From Bacteroidales bacterium UBA5507 (GTDB lineage Bacteria; Bacteroidota; Bacteroidia; Bacteroidales; Lentimicrobiaceae), in assembly GCA_002426195.1 (NCBI GenBank), contig DIOT01000041.1, forward strand, positions 70,578-134,577: 64,000 bases of DNA, given 5' to 3'. Below, piece after piece: positions 1-7,736 of the stretch. The notes below the pieces were generated by a model, which was given only the letters and a program-made list of their open reading frames with translations, ran no database searches and was not told where the DNA came from. The first letter of the stretch is position 1, and each line of letters begins with the position of its first letter. Both the position numbers and the translations under genes were made by a program.

Positions 1-311
1 GAATTGCGAAAGAAAAAGCACCATGGCTTGAAATCGATGGTGAACTTCAGGCAGATGCTGCACTGGTTGAATCAATAGGAATGAGTAAAGCACCGGGCAG
101 CAGCATTGCAGGTAAGGCCAACGTTTTAGTCTTCCCGGGCCTTGAAACCGGAAACATTGCATATAAATTGGTTCAGCGTCTTGCAGGCGCGGAAGCCATA
201 GGACCAATCCTTCAGGGGATGGCAGCACCTATTAACGAATTATCGAGAGGATGTTCTATAAGCGATATCGTTAATCTTGTTGCAATAACAGCCAATCAAT
301 CAGCTCAGTAG
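1..311 (+). CDS. pta: Phosphate acetyltransferase, C-terminal part
   Basis: This is the 3' end of a gene that begins before the window; codons are in phase from base 3, so the first Met at base 81 is internal and not a start. Phosphate acetyltransferase converts acetyl-CoA and phosphate to acetyl phosphate in the cytoplasm. The visible residues include IDGELQADAALV, a KAPGSSIAGKANVLVFP stretch and a GPILQGMAAPINELSRGCS stretch, all typical of the Pta C-terminal catalytic domain. ackA follows two genes downstream, completing the acetyl-CoA to acetate route with one ATP made. The 23-bp gap to the next gene suggests one transcript. Phosphate butyryltransferase is the main alternative, but the C-terminal motifs fit Pta better. 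Confidence 0.93.
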   Translation, partial: IAKEKAPWLEIDGELQADAALVESIGMSKAPGSSIAGKANVLVFPGLETGNIAYKLVQRLAGAEAIGPILQGMAAPINELSRGCSISDIVNLVAITANQSAQ

Positions 312-334
312 ATAATAATTTAAATAAAATTCAA

Positions 335-1303
335 ATGTCGGAAAGATTAGAAGATTTTAGCCTGGGAAAATCCATGCAATCTAAAGGTACTATCCAAAAG
401 GTAGGAATCGTGGGTTGTGGTACAATGGGTCAGGAATTGTCAGTACTCATGAGTCAATCGGGTATTGAGGTTGCTTTTATTGATTTAAGCGAAGAGAGGG
501 TTTCGGAAGTAATACTCAGAATTGAGTCTATGTTAGACGACCGCATCAGCAGATGGGGTTTAACAGGTAGCGAGAAGAAACTCATTATGTCGAGAATTAA
601 AGGCTCGGTTGATTATTCAACGATTGCAGATTGCGATGTCGTATTTGAAACCGTTAATTCAAAAAAGAAAGGCACAAGCCTGGAGCTAAGGCAGCAGATT
701 TTTGCAAAGATTGAAGCAGTTGTAACACCGACAACCATCATTACATCAAATACTGCAACTTTAATGATCTCTGAAATTGCTTCAGCTCTTAAACATCCTG
801 AAAGAGCTATGGGCTTACATTTCTTTTCACCTGTTGGAAAAGTTAAAATTATTGAAGCAGTACGTTCTGTCTATACTAATGACGAAACCTATGCTGTAGT
901 GAGTAAACTTGCTCTTTTAGTTGGTAAAAAGCTTATAAATGTCAATGAATCATCAGGCAATATCAGTACACGAATGATTGTGCCGTTGATTAATGAGGCA
1001 TGCGAAATTCTGATGGAAGGTATCGCAACTGTTGCTGATATTGATGAAACAATGAAAGAAACGTCAGGACTTCAATTAGGCCCCTTTGAAATGGCCGATA
1101 GGATTGGTCTCGATAAATTGCTGAAATGGATGGAGAACTTATATATCGAATTTGGTGAGCAAAAGTATAAACCATCTCCTGTGCTTAAGAGAATGGTTCG
1201 TGCTAACCTGTTTGGTCGTAGAGTAGGCGAAGGATTCTACCTGTATCAGGATGAAAAGAAAATATCGAAGCAAGGTCAGATTCTTAACCTGGGACGCCTT
1301 TAA
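335..1303 (+). CDS. 3-hydroxyacyl-CoA dehydrogenase family protein with altered catalytic positions
   Basis: The 322-residue protein has the Rossmann NAD-binding motif GCGTMG at residues 27-32, a central HFFSP motif with His162 and Glu174, and a helical C-terminal domain with LGPFEMADRIGLD and GRRVGEGFYLY. This is the full single-domain 3-hydroxybutyryl-CoA dehydrogenase layout. Such enzymes oxidise 3-hydroxyacyl-CoA with NAD. Two usually conserved positions differ: the family NTS is NTA (residues 139-141), and the GFxxNR motif is GNISTR (208-213), so the catalytic Ser and Asn seem absent. It lies between pta and ackA in the same direction, so acyl-CoA or butyrate metabolism is plausible, but activity is uncertain. 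Met at 335 is used; Met at 374, just before the Rossmann fold, is an alternative. Confidence 0.85.
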   Translation: MSERLEDFSLGKSMQSKGTIQKVGIVGCGTMGQELSVLMSQSGIEVAFIDLSEERVSEVILRIESMLDDRISRWGLTGSEKKLIMSRIKGSVDYSTIADCDVVFETVNSKKKGTSLELRQQIFAKIEAVVTPTTIITSNTATLMISEIASALKHPERAMGLHFFSPVGKVKIIEAVRSVYTNDETYAVVSKLALLVGKKLINVNESSGNISTRMIVPLINEACEILMEGIATVADIDETMKETSGLQLGPFEMADRIGLDKLLKWMENLYIEFGEQKYKPSPVLKRMVRANLFGRRVGEGFYLYQDEKKISKQGQILNLGRL

Positions 1304-1335
1304 TTTAAGTTCAACTCACATTAAAATGTAAAGAA

Positions 1336-2550
1336 ATGAAAGTCATAGTATTAAATTGTGGAAGTTCTTCGATAAAATACCAGTTATTTGATTTGCCATC
1401 CCAGGCAGTTCTTGCTAAAGGACTGGTTGATAAAATCGGATTAAAAGGTTCGCTGATAAAGCATTCGAGGAATGATGGCGCTGAAGTTAAACTTGAGGGT
1501 GAAATTTTAGATCATCAACAGGGAATAGAGTATCTGTTAGGTGTTTTGATGAGCGAAAAGTATGGAAGTATTAAGGATCTTAAAGAGATCGATGCTGTTG
1601 GACACAGGGTTGTTCATGCCGGTGAGAAATTCAACGGCAGTGTATATATCACTAAAGAAGTAATAGAAGCTCTTGAAGAATGTATAGAATTGGCTCCTTT
1701 GCATAATCCGCCAAATTTGAAAGGTATTTATTCAATAACCAACCTTCTTCCTGATGTTCCTCAGGTTGGAGTTTTTGATACTGCTTTTCATCAGACAATG
1801 CCCGATTACATTTACTTGTATGGTATTCCATATTCGCTTTATGAAAAATATAAAATAAGGAGATATGGCTTCCATGGATCAAGTCACAGATATGTATCTA
1901 AGAGAGCATGTGAGATTCTGGGTAAAGATATTAATGAGCAGAAAATCATTACCTGTCACCTGGGAAACGGTGCTTCAATTGCAGCAATCAAAAACGGAAA
2001 GTCAATGGATACTTCAATGGGAATGACTCCCATAGAAGGACTTATAATGGGAACCCGTACAGGAGACCTTGATATTGGAGCATTTTTGCAGATTATCAAC
2101 AAAGAGGAAATTGACATTTCCGTGGCCAATACTTTAGTAAACAAGCACTCCGGAATGCTTGGCGTTTCAGGCGTATCGAGCGATATGAGAGATGTTGAAA
2201 AAGCTGCTGAGGAAGGAAATAAGAGAGCAAAAGTTACTCTTGAGATGTATTATTATCGTATCCGCAAGTATATCGGTTCTTATGCCGCTGCAATGGGTGG
2301 TGTTGATATAATAATCTTTACCGGTGGGGTAGGTGAGAACGATTCAGCAACCCGCTTGTTTAGTACCAGTGGATTAGATTTCATGGGCATTAAAGTTGAT
2401 GAAGCTAAGAATAATGGCTTGAGAGGAAAAGAAGCAGTTATTTCGACCGATGATTCTAAAGTTACTGTTATGGTAGTACCTACAAATGAAGAGCTGGTAA
2501 TTGCTCTTGATACTTATGAGATTGTGGAGAGAAGAAAAGCAAACGCTTAA
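1336..2550 (+). CDS. ackA: Acetate kinase
   Basis: The 404-residue length matches acetate kinase. The protein opens with VLNCGSSSIKY, the phosphate-binding motif of the ASKHA fold, and contains GHRVVHAGEKF, VGVFDTAFHQTMP, RRYGFHGSSHRYV, CHLGNGASIAAIKNG and FTGGVGEND, all hallmark motifs. It makes acetate and ATP from acetyl phosphate in the cytoplasm. It sits 32 bp after the dehydrogenase-like gene and downstream of pta, and a strong hairpin follows, so pta, the dehydrogenase-like gene and ackA likely form one operon. Butyrate kinase belongs to the same superfamily, but these motifs are those of AckA. Confidence 0.97.
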   Translation: MKVIVLNCGSSSIKYQLFDLPSQAVLAKGLVDKIGLKGSLIKHSRNDGAEVKLEGEILDHQQGIEYLLGVLMSEKYGSIKDLKEIDAVGHRVVHAGEKFNGSVYITKEVIEALEECIELAPLHNPPNLKGIYSITNLLPDVPQVGVFDTAFHQTMPDYIYLYGIPYSLYEKYKIRRYGFHGSSHRYVSKRACEILGKDINEQKIITCHLGNGASIAAIKNGKSMDTSMGMTPIEGLIMGTRTGDLDIGAFLQIINKEEIDISVANTLVNKHSGMLGVSGVSSDMRDVEKAAEEGNKRAKVTLEMYYYRIRKYIGSYAAAMGGVDIIIFTGGVGENDSATRLFSTSGLDFMGIKVDEAKNNGLRGKEAVISTDDSKVTVMVVPTNEELVIALDTYEIVERRKANA

Positions 2551-2567
2551 ACTATCCTGATCGGAAC

Positions 2568-2607
2568 AAAAAAGAGAGGCGGTATTTTCATACCGCCTCT
2601 CTTTTTT
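2568..2607. terminator. Bidirectional intrinsic terminator between ackA and yebC
   Basis: A perfect stem GAGAGGCGGTAT with a four-base TTTC loop is flanked by A and T runs on both sides. It lies between two convergent genes and can terminate both. Confidence 0.92.
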
Positions 2608-2623
2608 AACAGAAAGTAAAATG

Positions 2624-3367
2624 CTATTCCATTTCTTCCATCATTTCATCAGTAATTTCCATATTATGGAACACATTGGTGACATCGTCATCATCTTCAA
2701 ACAGATCAATCAATTTCATTACCTTATGCGCAGTATCTTTATCCACTTTTACAGTGTTTTTTGGAATTCGCTGCAATTCTGCATTTTCAGGTTCTATCTT
2801 TACTTCTTCCAACTTCTTTAGCATCGGACCAAAGTCCTCCATTGCAGTAGTCACAGTGATAATGTCGTCTTCAAGCTGAATATCTTCTGCGCCTGCATCT
2901 ATGAGGTCCATTTCAATATCGTCTATATTGATGTTAGCAGCCGGAATGGTGAAAATGCCTTTTCTGTCAAATAAAAATGCAAGCGAACCATTCGTTCCAA
3001 GACTGCCGCCAAATTTGTTGAAATAAGATCTGACACTGGATATCGTGCGCTGTACATTGTCGGTTGTTGCTTCAACGAATATTGCTATGCCATTTGGAGC
3101 GTAACCTTCATAAGATGTTTCCTGATAATTCGCCGAATCTTTGTCAGCCCCTTTATTAATAGCTCTTGTGATATTATCTTTAGGCATACTTGCTCCTTTT
3201 GCATTCGCAATAGCAAGACGTAAACGGGGATTGCCATCGGGATCAGCTCCACTTTCTTTAACAGCAACAGTTATTTCTTTGATGATTTTTGAGAAGATCT
3301 TGGATCGCTTAGCATCCAGGGCTCCTTTTTTTCTCTTGATAGTTGACCATTTATTGTGTCCTGACAT
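2624..3367 (-). CDS. yebC: YebC/PmpR family (TACO1-like) protein
   Basis: The protein opens with MSGHNKWSTIKRKKGALDAKR, the YebC N-terminal signature, followed by FSKIIKEITVAVKESG and a GAPNG/GTNGSLAFLF-type core. At 247 residues it is the usual length. Members of this family were first described as DNA-binding regulators and are now known to help ribosomes through polyproline stalls. The acidic tail (LFEDDDDVTNVFHNME) is normal for the family. It is a single-gene unit convergent with ackA. No promoter match is obvious upstream on the minus strand. Confidence 0.95.
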   Translation of the reverse strand: MSGHNKWSTIKRKKGALDAKRSKIFSKIIKEITVAVKESGADPDGNPRLRLAIANAKGASMPKDNITRAINKGADKDSANYQETSYEGYAPNGIAIFVEATTDNVQRTISSVRSYFNKFGGSLGTNGSLAFLFDRKGIFTIPAANINIDDIEMDLIDAGAEDIQLEDDIITVTTAMEDFGPMLKKLEEVKIEPENAELQRIPKNTVKVDKDTAHKVMKLIDLFEDDDDVTNVFHNMEITDEMMEEME

Positions 3368-3437
3368 AGGTACTTGTGTTAATTAGTTTCAGGTATGTTT
3401 CTTACAAGTTGTAAAAATAGTAATTTTTAATAATGGA

Positions 3438-3467
3438 AAATGCTGTCCTTTTATAAAGAACAGCATT
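3438..3467 (-). terminator. Probable terminator of the sigma/anti-sigma/GIN operon
   Basis: AATGCTGT and ACAGCATT form an inverted repeat just after the stop codon of the head-GIN gene on the minus strand, followed by a weak T-rich tract. Confidence 0.55.
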
Positions 3468-3490
3468 CCCTTTAATTCATTAATCAAGTA

Positions 3491-5107
3491 TTACCAGTTT
3501 ACCAAAGTTATGCCAATTGCGAAAGGATATACTTCAGGTCCACGGTTTTCTTTAAACAGTTGGGTTAAGGAATATTTTGCAAAGATGTTTAGTTTTCCCC
3601 AACCGGCACGAGCCATAAGTTCAAGTTTAAAAGGACTCATTGCAGTTGAACCATGGTCTTTATCTTTCTTGTCGTTTTCATCAACGAGCTTGGTGTGGGT
3701 TCCTATTCTAAGTCCTGAGAGAACCCCAACCCCCAGATGGAAACTGTTTACCTTTGAATAGCTGTTTGACTGTAATTCGAACATAATAGGAAGGGTGAGG
3801 TAGGTTGTAACAAGTTTACTTTTTACAAAACGTGGATCGTCAATTACATCCAAATAGCCTGCAAGTGTATCCAGGTTAGAGATAACTGCATTGTTTTTAA
3901 AACGGTAGTTATTCCATTCTAATCCAAGCCCCGTTGTTAAGCCAAAGTTTTCACCAATCAGGTTGAAATTCTGCTCATATATGTTTAGTCCGATGTTAAT
4001 TGACTTTTCCATTTTTTGATCAAGGAATTCATAGTCCTGGGGTGTTTCAATTTTATAATCTTCATTTAAAAGTCCGTTTATGCCAATATCGAATCCTCCC
4101 CAATGTCCATCATATTTTTCTTTGCGATCGCTTTTAAGCTGTACATTTCCTTCATCATCAATTTCAAGATTGTGTCTTCCAACTCCAATTGATGTTTTAT
4201 CATCCATTTCATTTACACGTACATCAATGTTTCCTAACTTCACAAAAGTTGAATCATAGCCATCAAATACGGAAAAATCCATATCACCCAGTTTAACAAA
4301 GGTTGAATCTCCATCTTCCATAACTCTTATTTCAATATCACCACCTGTAAATTCATCTGATGGTTGCGGAGGAACAGCGTCATCAGGATTATCAAGTGCT
4401 ATTTCAATTTTACCTGTTTGTCTCAGTTTCTTGATATCAGGGTTGTCGAAATAAGTTAGTACACCGGCTCCGGTTACATCAGCAGATATTTTATTCTTGG
4501 CAAAAACTGAAATCTTTGATGCACCCGAAGTACTTGTATTAGTTGTGATAGTGCGCAGCATCATAGCATTAACTGAAGAAGCACCCGATACTTCAGAGTT
4601 GTGAGTACTTGCTGATCCTTTCAGTGTTATGCGGGAAGCTCCTGAAGCAACAGTTGACAACTCCTGAGTATTAATTTCAATATTCGCACGGGATGCACCT
4701 GTTGCAACCAATCTTAATAGAGGTAATTCAAGAACACCTTTTGATACAAGCCTTGCAGCTCCGCTTAATTCTATTTCACGGATATTAGGGGCTGTAACGT
4801 ATGCTTTCAGTGATGTTGGATTTTTAATAGATCCTGAATTTATTTGGAGGGTGCCTTTATTTACCAAAGTGTGAATTTCGTCTTTTAAGTTATCGTCGGT
4901 TTCTACAATAACTGAAGAAGGCTCACCCTGAGTAAGAATCACAGTAAAAGCACTGCCCACTTCTATGCGGTTAAATTCAGGCAAAGGGCGGTCTTGTTTT
5001 ATGACATTGCCGCTTCCTTCAACTTGTGAAAGTGCTGTAAATGGAAGCAATAGTGCTACCAGAGCAATGTTCAGGATGGTAGTTGTGTAAATTAATAGCG
5101 ATTTCAT
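3491..5107 (-). CDS. Head-GIN (DUF2807) domain protein fused to an outer-membrane beta-barrel
   Basis: The 538-residue protein has an N-terminal signal peptide (residues 1 to about 28), then a DUF2807 head-GIN domain (about 40-235) rich in SGASxxxxxG repeats, as in putative adhesin-like GIN proteins. A middle region (about 255-325) repeats the string DSTFVKLG. The last part (about 365-538) looks like a porin-type outer-membrane beta-barrel and ends FAIGITLVNW. Head-GIN domains fold as right-handed beta helices; their role is not settled. It is the last gene of a three-gene set after an ECF sigma factor and a membrane anti-sigma-like protein, suggesting it is a target or partner of that signalling system. 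Exact function is unknown. Confidence 0.75.
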   Translation of the reverse strand: MKSLLIYTTTILNIALVALLLPFTALSQVEGSGNVIKQDRPLPEFNRIEVGSAFTVILTQGEPSSVIVETDDNLKDEIHTLVNKGTLQINSGSIKNPTSLKAYVTAPNIREIELSGAARLVSKGVLELPLLRLVATGASRANIEINTQELSTVASGASRITLKGSASTHNSEVSGASSVNAMMLRTITTNTSTSGASKISVFAKNKISADVTGAGVLTYFDNPDIKKLRQTGKIEIALDNPDDAVPPQPSDEFTGGDIEIRVMEDGDSTFVKLGDMDFSVFDGYDSTFVKLGNIDVRVNEMDDKTSIGVGRHNLEIDDEGNVQLKSDRKEKYDGHWGGFDIGINGLLNEDYKIETPQDYEFLDQKMEKSINIGLNIYEQNFNLIGENFGLTTGLGLEWNNYRFKNNAVISNLDTLAGYLDVIDDPRFVKSKLVTTYLTLPIMFELQSNSYSKVNSFHLGVGVLSGLRIGTHTKLVDENDKKDKDHGSTAMSPFKLELMARAGWGKLNIFAKYSLTQLFKENRGPEVYPFAIGITLVNW

Positions 5108-5179
5108 GGCGTTAGTGTATTAAAGTTTCGTTTAAGACGGCTGTGCCCGGCCGTATGTTACATTTAAAAGTTTTATTTT

Positions 5180-6295
5180 TTATTTTTCAACAACTGCGAT
5201 ATTTTTAAAGGTACCGGAACCGGCGTAGCTACGTTCTAATTTATAATCATTATTGGTAATGAAGTTGAATCCATTGATTCCAATATCAGCAAGCAGCCAT
5301 ACATTAAGAGATTCGGGAATCTGAGCTGCAATCTGCTCTCCTGAACGAATTACAGAGCTAAGAATCCTTCCGGTTTTTACTCCTGAGATTCTTTGTTGAT
5401 GCATTTGTCTTTCGTTAAGTTCTTCTGTGTCTTCTTCGTTGGCAAGTGCCAGTTCCTGGGACAGTCTTATGTCGTCATACAAATTCGAATAGAAGCTTCG
5501 AGTATGGTTATCTGAAATGAGGGGAGTGGTATTTATGATCATAGGCTTTGATCCTATTTTTTTAATAGGAGTCTGATGTTTAATCTCATTAGCAGTAGTG
5601 CTTTTTTTAGCTGGTTTTGGCATGTCTTTTATAGTAACCTGCTTTTTGACCGAGCCTTCAGTCTGCTCTTCAATAACTGCTGTTTGCTTATTCTCCTCAA
5701 CTGCTGTTCGGGCTGTTTTATTTCCTTCGTGCGTGGCCTGATATTCAACTGAACTCCTCAGTGCTTTATCTAACGCACTATCGTTGTCAGGTGTGAGCCT
5801 GAAATAAACTGTAGCCAGTAAAAGTAATCCTGCAGCAATTCCGGTTGCAAAGTAATATCTTATAAATACTGATTTCTGTTTGATTTTCAGCTTATCCTTT
5901 TCGGGATATACTATTCTTGACTGCGGTTTTACTTTACAATAAGTGTATAACTTGTACTCTTCTCTAAGCTCAGGATGCGCAAGTAAAAAGCTGTTGAGTC
6001 TTGAAATTCCTTCCGATGATAAATCACCCTCAGAGGCTGCAATAAAATAATGTGGATAGTTATCTGGTGAAAGATTTAAAGCATCAACGTCATTAGGCTG
6101 ATAAAGCGACTCTTTAAATCCCAGATGCTCAGATAATTCTGCTTTTAGGGTAAAATTACCCATATCCTGCATCTCTTCTTTTATTTCAGGATTCTGCTCT
6201 AAAAAAAGAAGGAGATTGGCCGTATCAACAGGGCTAAGTTTATTATCAAGGTAATCGATAATAAACTCTTCATAGTTGGTGTGATTAATATTCAT
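5180..6295 (-). CDS. Single-pass membrane protein, probable anti-sigma factor
   Basis: The first 120 residues hold two similar helical units: YEEFIIDYLDNKLS...LFLEQNPEIKEE and YPHYFIAASEGDLS...FLLAHPELREE. This pattern is seen in the cytoplasmic part of FecR-like and other Bacteroidota anti-sigma proteins. A single hydrophobic span follows (YYFATGIAAGLLLLATVYF, about residues 147-165), and the remainder is likely periplasmic, with a charged linker. There is no HxxxCxxC zinc motif. It starts 15 bp after an ECF sigma factor gene, which strongly suggests it binds and inhibits that sigma. The periplasmic part is not recognised. Anti-sigma function is inferred from position and architecture only. 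Confidence 0.7.
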   Translation of the reverse strand: MNINHTNYEEFIIDYLDNKLSPVDTANLLLFLEQNPEIKEEMQDMGNFTLKAELSEHLGFKESLYQPNDVDALNLSPDNYPHYFIAASEGDLSSEGISRLNSFLLAHPELREEYKLYTYCKVKPQSRIVYPEKDKLKIKQKSVFIRYYFATGIAAGLLLLATVYFRLTPDNDSALDKALRSSVEYQATHEGNKTARTAVEENKQTAVIEEQTEGSVKKQVTIKDMPKPAKKSTTANEIKHQTPIKKIGSKPMIINTTPLISDNHTRSFYSNLYDDIRLSQELALANEEDTEELNERQMHQQRISGVKTGRILSSVIRSGEQIAAQIPESLNVWLLADIGINGFNFITNNDYKLERSYAGSGTFKNIAVVEK

Positions 6296-6310
6296 AATGC
6301 TTCCTCCTTG

Positions 6311-6796
6311 TTAAATGACCTTCTCAATGCTGCCTATGTAATTCTTTAATGATAACCGTCCCCTGTAAATATAAACTTTGACTTGCGACTCTGATAATCC
6401 GGTAATTTTCCCAATTTCCTCGTAAGAGTATCCTTCGTAATCCCTGAGAGTAATAACATTTCTTTGAATCTCAGGCAGAGTATCGAGTGCTCTGTTCAGA
6501 ATCTCCTGCAGGTCATTGTACTTATTAAATGAAACCTGGAGGTTGAGATGTTGATCTTCAATTGAAGTATTTCTTTTATCCTTACGAATCATATCGATCA
6601 TTGTATGATAGGCTGTTGTGAACAAGTATGTTTTAGCTTTTTCAAATGAGACTTCTTCCGCTTTTTCCCATAGTCGTGAAAATGACTCCTGTACGATGTC
6701 ACGTGATTTCTCTCTGTCGCCCAGATTCTTTTGTATGAAGCGATAAACGCCGTCAGCATAGTTGTTAACACACTTATTATACTCAGCCGTATTCAT
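6311..6796 (-). CDS. ECF-type RNA polymerase sigma factor
   Basis: The 161-residue protein has region 2 (FIQKNLGDREKSRDIVQESFSRLWEKA) and region 4 (LPEIQRNVITLRDYEGYSYEEIG...GLSESQVKVYIYRGRLSLKNYI), the two domains of group IV sigma-70 factors; region 3 is missing as expected. It would direct RNA polymerase to a specific promoter set when released by its anti-sigma partner. It is the first gene of an operon with the membrane anti-sigma-like gene and the head-GIN/barrel gene. The annotation as sigma is secure; the regulon is unknown. Confidence 0.93.
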   Translation of the reverse strand: MNTAEYNKCVNNYADGVYRFIQKNLGDREKSRDIVQESFSRLWEKAEEVSFEKAKTYLFTTAYHTMIDMIRKDKRNTSIEDQHLNLQVSFNKYNDLQEILNRALDTLPEIQRNVITLRDYEGYSYEEIGKITGLSESQVKVYIYRGRLSLKNYIGSIEKVI

Positions 6797-6917
6797 AGAG
6801 TTATTTGAGTTAGTACTATGACAGATTAACCATGTAAAAAGTTACAGTTCTGTCTGAAAAAGTTGAATAAAATTTCCATTGTTAGTAATTAAGAATTAAA
6901 TACTTGATTAAATTTCC

Positions 6918-6925
6918 TATTTTTG
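6918..6925 (+). promoter_or_regulatory. Bacteroidota -7 box upstream of the histidine kinase
   Basis: TATTTTTG matches TAnnTTTG exactly and lies 30 bp before the kinase start codon. No clear -33 TTTG is found at the usual spacing. Confidence 0.5.
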
Positions 6926-6955
6926 TGATAACCAACTTAGCCAATCTATAACCTG

Positions 6956-7723
6956 ATGCCTGAAGATCAAAATTCTGCTACTTTAATAAACACTGATAGC
7001 CTGACCAGCAGAAAGTATATATCGGAAAAAGCTTTAAGTGAGATTAATTCAATGTGTATCTCCTCTGTTTCTCATGATTTCAGAACTCCTTTATCAATTA
7101 TTTATGCTAATCTCCAACTTCTTGAATATCATGATTTCAACCTTGATAAAGAAACAATTAAAGATGCATTTTCTCTAAGCCGTTTAGCCATTAAGTCTTT
7201 ATTACGGGTTTTGGATAAAGTTACGGTTATTGACTCAATTAACAAGGGTAGGCTTGAGTATAAACCTGCAAAAGTATGTCTTGAAACACTTTGTACAAAT
7301 CTGGTAAAGACGTTAAATGAGGCGGAAATTGCAACCGACAGGCTTATTTATAATCATGATAGTTCAATTACCGAGATTGAAATAGATCAATATTTATTCA
7401 CTAGTTTATTCACTCATCTGATATTTAATTCATTAACATACTCGAAAAGGGATTTTAAAGTAATATTTGAATCAAAATTGATATCTGATAATGAAATCAG
7501 ATTCACCGTTAAAGATTTCGGAATAGGGCTTTCAGCTGCACAATTGGATGTGATAAACAATTTTATGGCAAGTGACGAAAAAGATTTGATAGAAGGAATT
7601 GGATTAGGGTTGATAATTGTTAAGGAATGTTTATTGCTCCAAAAGGGGACCATTCATATAGCAAGTGAACAAGGCAAGGGAAGTTTATTTACAATATGTC
7701 TGCCAATAAGTAGAAATTGTTAA
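6956..7723 (+). CDS. Soluble sensor histidine kinase
   Basis: The 255-residue protein has an H-box (SSVSHDFRTPLSIIYANLQLLEYHD, about residues 37-61) with the phospho-accepting His, then a HATPase_c domain with an N-box (LFTHLIFNSLTYS), a G1 box (VKDFGIGLS) and a G2 box (EGIGLGLIIVKECL). There is no membrane segment and no recognisable sensor domain ahead of the H-box; only about 35 residues precede it. It therefore probably acts in the cytoplasm, taking its signal from another protein. The next gene, 13 bp downstream, is its likely response-regulator partner. A -7 promoter box precedes it. Confidence 0.9.
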   Translation: MPEDQNSATLINTDSLTSRKYISEKALSEINSMCISSVSHDFRTPLSIIYANLQLLEYHDFNLDKETIKDAFSLSRLAIKSLLRVLDKVTVIDSINKGRLEYKPAKVCLETLCTNLVKTLNEAEIATDRLIYNHDSSITEIEIDQYLFTSLFTHLIFNSLTYSKRDFKVIFESKLISDNEIRFTVKDFGIGLSAAQLDVINNFMASDEKDLIEGIGLGLIIVKECLLLQKGTIHIASEQGKGSLFTICLPISRNC

Positions 7724-7736
7724 TAAAAAATAACTG

